6,996 nt of DNA from Parachlamydiaceae bacterium (GTDB lineage: Bacteria; Chlamydiota; Chlamydiia; Chlamydiales; Parachlamydiaceae), in the NCBI GenBank assembly GCA_030679615.1, contig JAUXSJ010000328.1, forward strand, positions 1-6,996, in the 5' to 3' direction. A program made the position numbers and the translations under genes. Within the stretch, counting starts at the first letter, position 1, and each line of letters opens with the position of its first letter. Under the pieces are notes generated by a model, which was not told the origin of the DNA, did not search any database, and saw only the letters and a list, made by a program, of their open reading frames with translations. Below are positions 1 through 6,949 of this stretch, piece after piece.

Positions 1-22
1 TCTCTCCGTCTCTGCGTTAAAA
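1..22. repeat. Edge fragment of a CTCT-type intergenic repeat
   Basis: The first bases read CTCTCCGT then CTCTGCGTTAA. This resembles the CTCTGTGAT-CTCAGTGGTTAA stretch at 1834-1854 inside the palindromic element between the two large genes. Both are two consecutive CTC-starting units of about 8-9 bases followed by GTTAA. The window cuts the element, so a partner arm upstream cannot be seen. The call rests on resemblance over about 20 bases and is tentative. Confidence 0.35.
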
Positions 23-262
23 TTTCTCTCACACTTATCCTGTAATTTTATGCGCGATTTGTGAGATTAACGATTAGGTTTTCTCATAAATATTGATTTA
101 AAATTTTTTTTACCCTATTTATTGCACAATCTTAAAAAAAAAAATCGATTGAGGTGAATTATCCTTGATGCGGAAAGCTTTTGAATTTAGAATTAAAAGA
201 CTTATCAAATTATAATATTAAACAAAATTTTAAAGAGACAGCGACCTCTGATAAAGCCTCAA
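23..262. other. Non-coding region upstream of uhpC
   Basis: This stretch is very A+T-rich, with a T-run near 104-111 and an A11 run at 134-144. I see no convincing gene, tRNA or strong terminator. A small A+T-rich imperfect hairpin lies at 175-203 (AAGCTTTT paired with AAAAGACTT around a TAG loop), just upstream of the candidate -10 box. A 15-codon reading frame (168-215) preceded by GAGGTGA is present but may be chance. The upstream neighbour is outside the window; in Chlamydia it would be hisS, which cannot be tested here. Confidence 0.5.
187..216 (+). promoter_or_regulatory. Candidate housekeeping promoter for uhpC
   Basis: A perfect TATAAT sits at 211-216. Eighteen bases upstream is TTAGAA (187-192), only a weak match to TTGACA. 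A start near 222-224 would give a leader of about 50 bases ending in the uhpC ribosome binding site. The flanking DNA is so A+T-rich that a TATAAT can occur by chance, and the -35 is poor, so confidence is moderate to low. Confidence 0.35.
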
Positions 263-268
263 AAGGAG
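263..268 (+). promoter_or_regulatory. Ribosome binding site of uhpC
   Basis: AAGGAG lies four bases before the ATG at 273. It is the strongest Shine-Dalgarno match next to any gene in the window and fixes the uhpC start. By contrast dnaE has none. Confidence 0.8.
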
Positions 269-272
269 AGAT

Positions 273-1673
273 ATGAGCACATTGTTTGCATGGTTACAGC
301 CTGCACCCCCCATCTCTGAAATCGAGGATCCAAAAGTTGTTAAGGAAACTTACAAGTATTGGCGAATTCGTATTCTTTATTCGATGTTCGTTGGGTATGC
401 TTTCTATTATTTTACGAGAAAAAGTTTTACATTTGCGATGCCAGGTCTGATTCAAGATCTTGGATTTGATAAAAGCCAATTGGGTTTTTTAGCGAGTATC
501 TTATCGATTACTTATGGAATTAGCAAATTTGCCAGTGGGATGATTGGCGATCGAGTCAATCCACGCTATATGATGGCACTTGGATTAATCATTTCTGGAA
601 TTTGTAATATTTTCTTTGGGTTTTCTTCTTCCCTTGTTTTTTTTGCAGTATTTTGGGGATTGAATGGATGGTTTCAAGGGTTTGGATGGCCTCCTTGTGC
701 AAAATTTTTGACTCATTGGTATTCGCATTCTGAAAGAGGATCTTGGTGGTCGACATGGAATGTTTCCCATAATGTAGGGGGTTTTTTAATTCCTTGGATT
801 GCTGGATTCGCACTTCAACATTTAAACTGGCGTTATGCCATGTTTATTCCTGGGGTTTCTTGTATTTTGATCGGATTTTTTCTTATCAACCGTTTACGTG
901 ACACGCCTGAATCTTTAGGTCTTCCAGCCATTGAAAAATACCGCAATGATTATATCGATAAAAAGGAAGCAAGTGGTGACAATGAAAAACTTTCATCTAA
1001 AGAAATTTTAATCAAATATGTTTTGAAAAATCCCTATATCTGGCTTTTAGCTGTAGCTTATTTTTTTGTGTATATTGTGAGAACAGGGGTAAATGACTGG
1101 ACCGCACTTTATTTAGTGGAATCAAAAGGCTATTCTGAAATGTATGCTAACGGATGCACTTCCTTTTTTGAGGTGGGCGGATTATTTGGAAGCTTGGTCG
1201 CTGGTTGGTCATCGGATCGTCTTTTTTCAGGTAAACGAGGTCCAATTAATGTAATATTTGCTTTAGGAATGCTAATTTCCATTTTTTTGTTTTGGTTGAT
1301 ACCTGCCGGTTACCTTTATTTTGATTTGATCACTATTTTTATTATTGGATTTTTCATCTTTGGACCACAAATGATGATCGGTTTAGTAGCGGCAGAATTA
1401 TCTCATAAAAAAGCGGCAGCGAGTTCTACTGGATTTGTTGGTTTTTTTGCTTATGTTGGTGCTGCGTGTGCAGGTTATCCTTTGGGATCTATTACACAAC
1501 ATTTAGGGTGGGAAGGATTTTATTTCGCTATTTTATTCTGTTGTTTGATTTTAACTTTCCTTCTACTTCCGTTATGGTCTGTGACTGCATCCACTTCCAG
1601 AAGTTCATTACACCCTGTTAATCCTAAAACATTTCCTTCTATTGAGGAGGCTAGAAATAACATTACTACTTAA
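273..1673 (+). CDS. uhpC: UhpC-type hexose-phosphate:phosphate antiporter
   Basis: This 466-residue inner-membrane protein belongs to the organophosphate:Pi antiporter branch of the major facilitator superfamily. Visible hallmarks are GYAFYYFTRKSF (41-52) with R49, YGISK with K85, the loop GMIGDRVNPR (89-98), the GlpT-family signature RG-x5-WN-x2-HN-x-GG (155-170, with H166), and VRTGVNDW with R270. R49 and R270 sit where GlpT and UhpT have their two substrate-phosphate arginines. About twelve hydrophobic segments run from residue 31 to 437, with a hydrophilic central loop at 208-253 and a polar tail. In enterics the UhpC homologue is a sensor working with UhpA/UhpB; the chlamydial homologue is known to transport glucose-6-phosphate, and no uhpA/uhpB is adjacent here. 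The start is set by AAGGAG. The gene is probably transcribed separately from dnaE, given the 310-base gap. Substrate is inferred from family knowledge; glycerol-3-phosphate is less likely. Confidence 0.93.
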   Translation: MSTLFAWLQPAPPISEIEDPKVVKETYKYWRIRILYSMFVGYAFYYFTRKSFTFAMPGLIQDLGFDKSQLGFLASILSITYGISKFASGMIGDRVNPRYMMALGLIISGICNIFFGFSSSLVFFAVFWGLNGWFQGFGWPPCAKFLTHWYSHSERGSWWSTWNVSHNVGGFLIPWIAGFALQHLNWRYAMFIPGVSCILIGFFLINRLRDTPESLGLPAIEKYRNDYIDKKEASGDNEKLSSKEILIKYVLKNPYIWLLAVAYFFVYIVRTGVNDWTALYLVESKGYSEMYANGCTSFFEVGGLFGSLVAGWSSDRLFSGKRGPINVIFALGMLISIFLFWLIPAGYLYFDLITIFIIGFFIFGPQMMIGLVAAELSHKKAAASSTGFVGFFAYVGAACAGYPLGSITQHLGWEGFYFAILFCCLILTFLLLPLWSVTASTSRSSLHPVNPKTFPSIEEARNNITT

Positions 1674-1693
1674 ATGACGCGAGAGCTCCCGAG

Positions 1694-1701
1694 GCTTTGG
1701 C
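1694..1701. repeat. Left copy of 8-bp direct repeat (target duplication)
   Basis: GCTTTGGC directly precedes the left end of the palindromic element and recurs in the same orientation at 1891-1898, immediately after its right end. A same-orientation repeat flanking an inverted-repeat element is the expected scar of transposition. The outer GC/GC bases also extend the inverted repeat, so the duplication could be read as 8, 6 (CTTTGG) or 4 (TTTG) bases. Confidence 0.7.
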
Positions 1702-1890
1702 TCAATGTCATTAACTTAAGCGACAATCGGTAAAAATTAACACTGAGATCACAGAGATCATTGAGAAAGAATGAGAAAATTGAGAAAGTAAAACCTCAAC
1801 GCTGTCTCAATTATCACATTCTTTCACAATGATCTCTGTGATCTCAGTGGTTAATGTTTACGGTATTGTCGCTTAAGTTGATGACATTGA
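1702..1890. mobile_element. 189-bp palindromic MITE-like element
   Basis: The ends are TCAATGTCAT and ATGACATTGA. The terminal inverted repeats match at 24 of 25 positions and include the CTTAAGCGACAA block. Pairing continues inward with a few mismatches and single-base gaps, so the whole left arm (1702-1785) pairs with the right arm (1805-1890) around a 19-base loop. There is no reading frame for a transposase; the element would need a transposase supplied in trans. It is flanked by GCTTTGGC on both sides. Transcribed, it would form a hairpin of about 84 bp downstream of uhpC, but no T-run follows, so it is not a classical terminator. The inner part (from about 1737 to 1855) is a CTCTGTGAT/CTCAGTGG-type palindrome that may be a distinct, nested repeat. 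The family is not assigned; an 8-bp duplication fits several insertion sequence families. Confidence 0.8.
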
Positions 1891-1898
1891 GCTTTGGC
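1891..1898. repeat. Right copy of 8-bp direct repeat (target duplication)
   Basis: GCTTTGGC follows the right terminus of the palindromic element and is identical to 1694-1701. Removing the element plus one copy would restore a shorter uhpC-dnaE spacer of about 113 bases. Confidence 0.7.
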
Positions 1899-1983
1899 GT
1901 TGCTTAGTAGCAGTGTTATTTTATCTAGACTCCTGCGCCGATCCAAACCTTAATTAAATCTAAAAACGGTTTTATTTTTAAAA
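1899..1983 (+). other. dnaE leader without Shine-Dalgarno site
   Basis: This 85-base stretch separates the mobile element from dnaE. A weak promoter-like pair, TTGCTT (1900-1905) and TATCTA (1922-1927), starts inside the region next to the insertion, but both boxes are poor. The bases before the ATG are nearly all A and T, with a TAAAAA/TTTTTA inverted pair (1961-1966, 1975-1980) and no GGAG-like site. Translation may rely on an unstructured A-rich leader. No other gene is seen here. Confidence 0.4.
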
Positions 1984-4900
1984 ATGCATCCTTTTATTCA
2001 TTTAAGAGCCCATTCACAATATTCAATTTTGGATGCCTCTGCTTCTATTTCTGATTTAGTCAATAAAGCTGCTCAAAATGGTATGCCTGCATTGGCATTA
2101 ACCGACCATGGTAATTTATTTGGGGTTGTAGATTTTTATAAGGAATGTAAAGAAGCTAAAATAAAATCCATTTTAGGATGCGAACTTTATGTGGCTCCGC
2201 AATCTCGCTTGGAAAAAAATCGCATATATGGATTTCGAGCAGGGTATTCTCTTCCACTTTTAGCTAAAAATAATCAAGGTTATCATCACCTATGCAAACT
2301 TTCTTCGATTGGTTATTTGGAAGGGTTTTACTACTTTCCTCGTATTGATCGTGAATTACTCCAAATCTATCACAATGATTTAATTTGTTTAGATGGAAGT
2401 CTAGGGACTCGTTTAGCTCATGAAATTCTTCAAGGGACTAAGGAAAGTATCGAAGAGCATATTGAGTGGTATCTTTCTCTTTTCGGTGAAGATTACTATT
2501 TCGATATTCAACGTCATTCAATGAGTTCTTCAGATATACAAAGCGATGGATATCATCAAGAAACATGGTTGTTGCAGCAATATCAAGAGATGATTCAGCG
2601 ACAACAAAAAGTGAATGAAGCTTTAATTGAATTGAGTCTACGTTATTCCATCCCTCTTGTTGCCACGAATGATATTCATTATTTAGAAAGAGAAGATTGG
2701 CGCGCGCATGAAATTTTATTAAATGTGCAATCTGGAGAGCCCACAGAAATTTGGGAAAAAGATTCTGATGGGAATTTAAAGTTTCGAACGCCCAACCCTA
2801 AAAGACAAACTTATCCTTCTCATGAATATTATTTTAAATCCAACTCTCAAATGGAAGAGTTGTTTAAAGATATTCCTGAAGCTCTTTCAAATACATTTTT
2901 GGTTGCAGAAAAATGTGATACTTATCTAGATTTTAAGACCAAGCATTATCCTGTTTATACCCCCCCTGATTTTAATCCAGAAAAAAAAACGAAAGAAGAA
3001 CGTGCGGAAGCGGTTGAAAAATTTTTATGGAAATTATGTCGCGAAGGGATTCCTTTGCGTTATACACCTGAAAGATTAGCAAAGATTAAAGATGTTATTC
3101 CCGATCGAGATCCTTTAGAAGTAGTGCATGAACGCCTTGAATATGAAATGAACGTGATTGTTCCAAAGGAAATGAGTGACTACTTGTTGATTGTATGGGA
3201 CTTTATTAATTGGGCTAAAAGTAATCAAATTCCCGTGGGACCAGGTAGAGGATCTGGAGCCGGATCGATTGTTCTCTATTTAATTGGAGTGACAGATATT
3301 GAGCCTCTGCGATTTCATCTTTTCTTTGAGCGTTTTATTAATCCTGAACGTATTTCTTATCCTGATATTGACGTTGATATTTGTATGGATCGTCGTGGAG
3401 AGGTCATTAACTACACCCTTCAAAAATATGGAAAAGAGAATATTGCACAGATCATCACATTTGGTACGATGAAAGCCAAAATGGCTCTTAAAGATGTGGG
3501 AAGAGTATTAAATGTACCTCTGGCAAGAGTGAATGAATTGGCAAAATTGATTCCTGAAGATCTAAATATCACTCTTGATAAAGCTTTAGAAAAAGATCAA
3601 GACTTAAAATTGATTTACGAAACAGACCACGAAGCTGCACGATTAATTAATTTGGCTCGTCGTTTAGAGGGTTCGATTCGTAATACTGGGATCCATGCAG
3701 CCGGTATTATTATTAGCGGATCTCCATTAACAGATTTGATTCCCATTTGTCATGCTAAAGATTCTGAAATACCGGTAACTCAATTCTCAATGAAGCCAGT
3801 AGAGGCTGTGGGGATGCTTAAAGTAGATTTTTTGGGTTTGAAAACACTAACTGCATGTCAAGTTTGCGTCGATGCAATTTTTGAGCGTACAGGTAATAAA
3901 ATTGACTGGATTAATCTTCCACTTGAAGACAAACCCACGTTTGATTTGTTGAATCAGGGAAAAACTTTAGGAATTTTCCAGTTAGAATCTGAGGGAATGC
4001 AAGACCTGGCTCGTCATTTACATTTGGATCGATTTGAAGAAATCATTGCGGTCGGCGCCCTTTATCGTCCAGGTCCAATGGACATGATTCCTTCATTTAT
4101 AAATCGAAAGCATGGAAGAGAGCCTATTGAAAATGATCACCCATGGATGAAAGACATCTTAGCAGAAACCTATGGAATCATGGTGTATCAAGAGCAGGTG
4201 ATGCAGATTGCAAGCAAATTGGCTAATTTTAGCTTAGGTGAAGGGGATGTTTTGCGTCGAGCCATGGGAAAGAAAGATCTCGAACAAATGGCTCAGCAAA
4301 GGGAAAAATTTCGACTTGGCGCATTGCAAAATCAAATTGATGAACAAACATCCATGTTGATTTTTGATAAAATGGAGAAGTTTGCTTCTTACGGATTTAA
4401 CAAATCTCACGCAGCGGCTTACGGTTATTTATCTTATGTCACAGCATATTTGAAGGCGAATTATCCAAGAGAGTGGATGGCAGCCTTAATGACTTGTGAT
4501 CGTGATGATTTGACAAAAGTGGCGAAATTCATTCGTGAATGCCAAAGCATGGGAATTGCTATGCTTCCTCCGGATATCAACGAAGCTGGTGGCTCTTTTC
4601 AAGCAACTCAGGAAGGAATTCGCTTTGCTATGTCAGGGATTAAAGGGGTTGGTGCTGGAGTTGTTGAAGCTATAATCAAAGAAAGAAAGAAAAATGGGCC
4701 CTTTACGAGTTTTTACCAGTTTTTTAAACGGATTGATTTGAAAAAAGTCGGTAAAAAAATTATTGAAAATTTGGTGGAAGCAGGTTGTTTTGATTTTACA
4801 AAATGGACTCGAGATGCGCTTTTAATGAGTGTAGATCCTCTTTATGAAACAGTTTCCAAAGAACAAAAAGAATACGCTGCAGGAATTCTTTCACTTTTTT

Positions 4901-5748
4901 CATTACTTGGTGATGAAACAGAAAAGCGATTTAGCAAACCACCGCAAGTGAGAAATCCGAAGACACGATTAAATACACTCTTACGTGAAAAAGAGTTGTT
5001 GGGGTTCTTTTTAACAGGACACCCCATGGATGATTATAAACCGGTTCTACAGCGTTTGTCTTGCGTTCCCCTTAGAAGATTGGATGAAATGAGTCACGAT
5101 GCATTGTTTCGTTCATCCTTTATTGTCGAGTCAGTTCAAGTAAAAATTGCGAGTAAATCGCAAAAGAAATTTGCAATTTTGATCATTAGTGATGGAATTG
5201 AAAGGCAAGAGTTGCCCATTTGGTTTGATTTGTATGAAGAAAAAAGTCATTTGTTAAATGAAAATCAAATGCTTTATGCGGTTTTACAAGTAGATCGAAA
5301 AGAAGATCAGATAAAGTTATCTTGTAAGTGGTTAGATGACTTAACAAAAGCAAATGATGAAATGATTGAAGCGTGTGATCGAGCTTATGATAAAGCGAAG
5401 CAATACACGGGGAGAATGAATCACATCAAATCTTCTCGCCCAACAAAAACGAGTAGTGAGAATGAAAAAAAACCGGTTACTTCTACTCAAAAGGAGCCAA
5501 TTACTATGAAACCGATTTCAATTAAAATGAATGCCAATAAGACGCGTTTGAGTCATATTGTACGTTTAAAAGAGATCCTATCTTCTCATGGAGGTAGCAC
5601 GCCTCTTGAAATTTCATTTGATCATCAAACAAGTGCACTTGCAGTTCTTCACATTGAAGCCAAAAAAGGGGTGACGCCAAGCGTTAAACTTAAGCAAGAA
5701 CTTTGTGAAGTCGAATCTGTTTTAGATGTGGATTTTCAAGGACAATAG
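1984..5748 (+). CDS. dnaE: DNA polymerase III alpha subunit
   Basis: This is the 1254-residue replicative C-family polymerase, within the usual DnaE length range. Domains in order are a PHP domain (about 3-240), then the polymerase core with PVGPGRGSGAGS (417-428), PDIDVDIC (460-467), whose D463 and D465 match the two catalytic palm aspartates, and KVDFLGLKTL with the third, D615. The fingers region includes YRPGPMD (694-700). Tandem helix-hairpin-helix follows (GIKGVGAGVVEAI, 885-897), then a probable clamp-binding peptide ILSLF (968-972), the LLGFFLTGHP block (1005-1014), an OB fold (about 1046-1118), a polar Lys/Ser/Thr-rich linker (about 1143-1175) and a C-terminal domain that in other species meets tau. 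In the PHP domain the first His of the HxH motif is Arg (R8) and a usual Cys appears to be S139, while D41-H42, E67 and D230-H232 are kept. The start is favoured because MHPFIHLRAHSQYS aligns with the family N-terminus. The stop codon lies in an inverted repeat. Confidence 0.98.
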   Translation: MHPFIHLRAHSQYSILDASASISDLVNKAAQNGMPALALTDHGNLFGVVDFYKECKEAKIKSILGCELYVAPQSRLEKNRIYGFRAGYSLPLLAKNNQGYHHLCKLSSIGYLEGFYYFPRIDRELLQIYHNDLICLDGSLGTRLAHEILQGTKESIEEHIEWYLSLFGEDYYFDIQRHSMSSSDIQSDGYHQETWLLQQYQEMIQRQQKVNEALIELSLRYSIPLVATNDIHYLEREDWRAHEILLNVQSGEPTEIWEKDSDGNLKFRTPNPKRQTYPSHEYYFKSNSQMEELFKDIPEALSNTFLVAEKCDTYLDFKTKHYPVYTPPDFNPEKKTKEERAEAVEKFLWKLCREGIPLRYTPERLAKIKDVIPDRDPLEVVHERLEYEMNVIVPKEMSDYLLIVWDFINWAKSNQIPVGPGRGSGAGSIVLYLIGVTDIEPLRFHLFFERFINPERISYPDIDVDICMDRRGEVINYTLQKYGKENIAQIITFGTMKAKMALKDVGRVLNVPLARVNELAKLIPEDLNITLDKALEKDQDLKLIYETDHEAARLINLARRLEGSIRNTGIHAAGIIISGSPLTDLIPICHAKDSEIPVTQFSMKPVEAVGMLKVDFLGLKTLTACQVCVDAIFERTGNKIDWINLPLEDKPTFDLLNQGKTLGIFQLESEGMQDLARHLHLDRFEEIIAVGALYRPGPMDMIPSFINRKHGREPIENDHPWMKDILAETYGIMVYQEQVMQIASKLANFSLGEGDVLRRAMGKKDLEQMAQQREKFRLGALQNQIDEQTSMLIFDKMEKFASYGFNKSHAAAYGYLSYVTAYLKANYPREWMAALMTCDRDDLTKVAKFIRECQSMGIAMLPPDINEAGGSFQATQEGIRFAMSGIKGVGAGVVEAIIKERKKNGPFTSFYQFFKRIDLKKVGKKIIENLVEAGCFDFTKWTRDALLMSVDPLYETVSKEQKEYAAGILSLFSLLGDETEKRFSKPPQVRNPKTRLNTLLREKELLGFFLTGHPMDDYKPVLQRLSCVPLRRLDEMSHDALFRSSFIVESVQVKIASKSQKKFAILIISDGIERQELPIWFDLYEEKSHLLNENQMLYAVLQVDRKEDQIKLSCKWLDDLTKANDEMIEACDRAYDKAKQYTGRMNHIKSSRPTKTSSENEKKPVTSTQKEPITMKPISIKMNANKTRLSHIVRLKEILSSHGGSTPLEISFDHQTSALAVLHIEAKKGVTPSVKLKQELCEVESVLDVDFQGQ

Positions 5749-5812
5749 GAACTTTAGGGACAAAATTTAGATTTCGTTTTGCTCTCAAGTCTCTTAAGTC
5801 CCTTATGTCCTT
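5738..5812. repeat. Imperfect inverted repeat overlapping the dnaE stop
   Basis: A 24-base left arm (5738-5761) is complementary to a 24-base right arm (5789-5812) at 19 positions, plus one G-U pair, around a 27-base loop. Each arm is made of units with a 9-base period: ARGRAC-type units at 5738, 5747 and 5756, and GTC-centred units at 5789, 5798 and 5807. The left arm includes the last two codons and TAG stop of dnaE. It could fold in RNA at the dnaE 3' end and separate dnaE from the hydrolase gene, though it lacks a T-run directly after the stem and is not a standard terminator. Confidence 0.65.
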
Positions 5813-5878
5813 ATCTTATTCAATTTATATTTATTTTTAATTATTATTTCTGTAAACTTTTGTTTAAAAATTATAAAA

Positions 5879-5882
5879 AAGG
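5879..5882 (+). promoter_or_regulatory. Ribosome binding site of the hydrolase gene
   Basis: AAGG, preceded by an A-run, lies six bases before the ATG at 5889, a suitable spacing. It supports this start. A convincing promoter is not visible: the preceding 70 bases are almost all A and T, with TATATT at 5826-5831 as one possible -10 but no good -35. Confidence 0.55.
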
Positions 5883-5888
5883 TCAAAA

Positions 5889-6818
5889 ATGTTAGGTAAT
5901 ATAATTGATTTAAATGCACCCAAGATTATTGAAACAATAAGTTTTTACAATACCCCTGAACTATGCAAAAATGCATACAAAAAACTTTCTTGTTTAAAAA
6001 AAATTTTAAGTTGCATTCAAAGCTACGGGACATTGTTTCTTTATGCTTTAAATAGAATTTACGTAAAAATATCTACTAATAAAAATTGGGCGGATCCGTA
6101 TTCAATAAAAAATCTTACATTCCAAAAAAATAAGCTAGTTGTTTGTTTGCATGGATTAAATAATAGCCCGATTCAATTTAAAAAAATTATTAACGAATTA
6201 GAGCAAGTAAAAGATAAAGATATTGAAATCTGTGCTCCTGAAATATTACAAAATGGAAATGCCAAATTAGACGACATGGTGAAACCCATTTTTAAGATGA
6301 TTAAAAGTTGGGCAGCAACTCCAGGCGAAAAAGAATTGATTCTAGTAGGGATTTCAAATGGTGCAAGAATCGAACGCGGTGTGGAAGCAAAAATAAGAAA
6401 TTCAAAAAATGAAAATTTAAATCAAATTAATCGAATTCGTTTTATCTCTATTGTGGGTGCGAATCAAGGATCAAGTTTAGCAAAATGGGCAGATGACCAT
6501 TATTTAGGTTGGGTTATGTCTAAAAATATTCGCAACGAAATGCCTGAAGGATCTGATAGGAACATAGATTTAAATGATAAAATGTCTCTAGGTTATGGTG
6601 GGGATTATCGCCCCAATACAAAGTATTTTTTTATTGCATCTCCTCACGATTGGCAAGTTCCTAATACCAGTTCCACATTAATGGACGGATTCCCGGAAAC
6701 GATTGATACTAACTATGCCATTGTCCAAGGTCACGGACATAATAGTATAGTTAATGCTGTATCCAATACGGTTGTTTCAATTATTACAGAAAAATATTTA
6801 CAAAATAATGAACAATAA
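5889..6818 (+). CDS. Alpha/beta-hydrolase-like protein, unknown substrate
   Basis: I do not recognise this 309-residue protein as a named family. Residues about 82-305 look like an alpha/beta hydrolase: a strand then HGLNNSP (88-94), typical of the oxyanion-hole region; a nucleophile elbow VGISNG with S156; SPHDWQVP (251-258) offering D254 as the acid; and GHGHNS (281-286) offering H284 or H282 as the catalytic His. Order and spacing fit a lipase or esterase triad. Residues 1-75 precede the domain, are Lys- and Cys-containing, and have a modestly hydrophobic stretch (about 43-60), but no clear signal peptide. The coding sequence looks more A+T-rich than dnaE by eye. It is separated from dnaE by an inverted repeat and is probably transcribed alone. 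A secreted effector lipase is possible but is only inference; a cytosolic esterase is equally compatible. The catalytic fold call is fairly secure; the function is not. Confidence 0.75.
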   Translation: MLGNIIDLNAPKIIETISFYNTPELCKNAYKKLSCLKKILSCIQSYGTLFLYALNRIYVKISTNKNWADPYSIKNLTFQKNKLVVCLHGLNNSPIQFKKIINELEQVKDKDIEICAPEILQNGNAKLDDMVKPIFKMIKSWAATPGEKELILVGISNGARIERGVEAKIRNSKNENLNQINRIRFISIVGANQGSSLAKWADDHYLGWVMSKNIRNEMPEGSDRNIDLNDKMSLGYGGDYRPNTKYFFIASPHDWQVPNTSSTLMDGFPETIDTNYAIVQGHGHNSIVNAVSNTVVSIITEKYLQNNEQ

Positions 6819-6913
6819 TCATCAGCAATCTAACAGAAAAGATTGACAGGAAGCTTTCAGCCTTCTAAACTAAGCTATCTGCAAACGTTTTAATCACCCA
6901 AGAATGATATGTC

Positions 6914-6927
6914 GCAGCTATCGCTGC
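6914..6927. repeat. Hairpin with TATC loop (first of two)
   Basis: GCAGC (6914-6918) and GCTGC (6923-6927) form a perfect 5-bp stem around the four-base loop TATC. The loop is the same as in the hairpin at 6965-6978. The sequence GCTGC recurs at 6956-6960, so the left arm has an alternative pairing partner. No T-run follows, so it is not a standard terminator. Confidence 0.55.
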
Positions 6928-6949
6928 TCAATGATAGGGATGATTCAAC

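Noticed and set aside
589..813. Minus-strand open frames inside uhpC
   Set aside because: They lie wholly within a well-supported transporter gene, have no family features, and arise from the low frequency of stops opposite the Phe/Leu-rich coding strand.
1702..1890. The long palindrome as an intrinsic terminator of uhpC
   Set aside because: The arms are far longer than a normal terminator, the loop is 19 bases, no T-run follows, and flanking direct repeats favour a mobile origin, although it may still affect transcripts.
2960..2989. C7 tract followed closely by an A9 tract inside dnaE, as a possible slippage or phase-variation site
   Set aside because: The reading frame continues intact through both tracts in an essential gene, and A-runs are common in this A+T-rich sequence; nothing shows a programmed shift.
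4842..5027. Minus-strand open frame inside dnaE
   Set aside because: It overlaps the conserved LLGFFLTGHP region of DnaE on the other strand and shows no recognisable protein motif.
6848..6866. Small hairpin AGGAAGC/GCCTTCT as a terminator for the hydrolase gene
   Set aside because: The stem has an A-C mismatch and a G-U pair, and no T-run follows.
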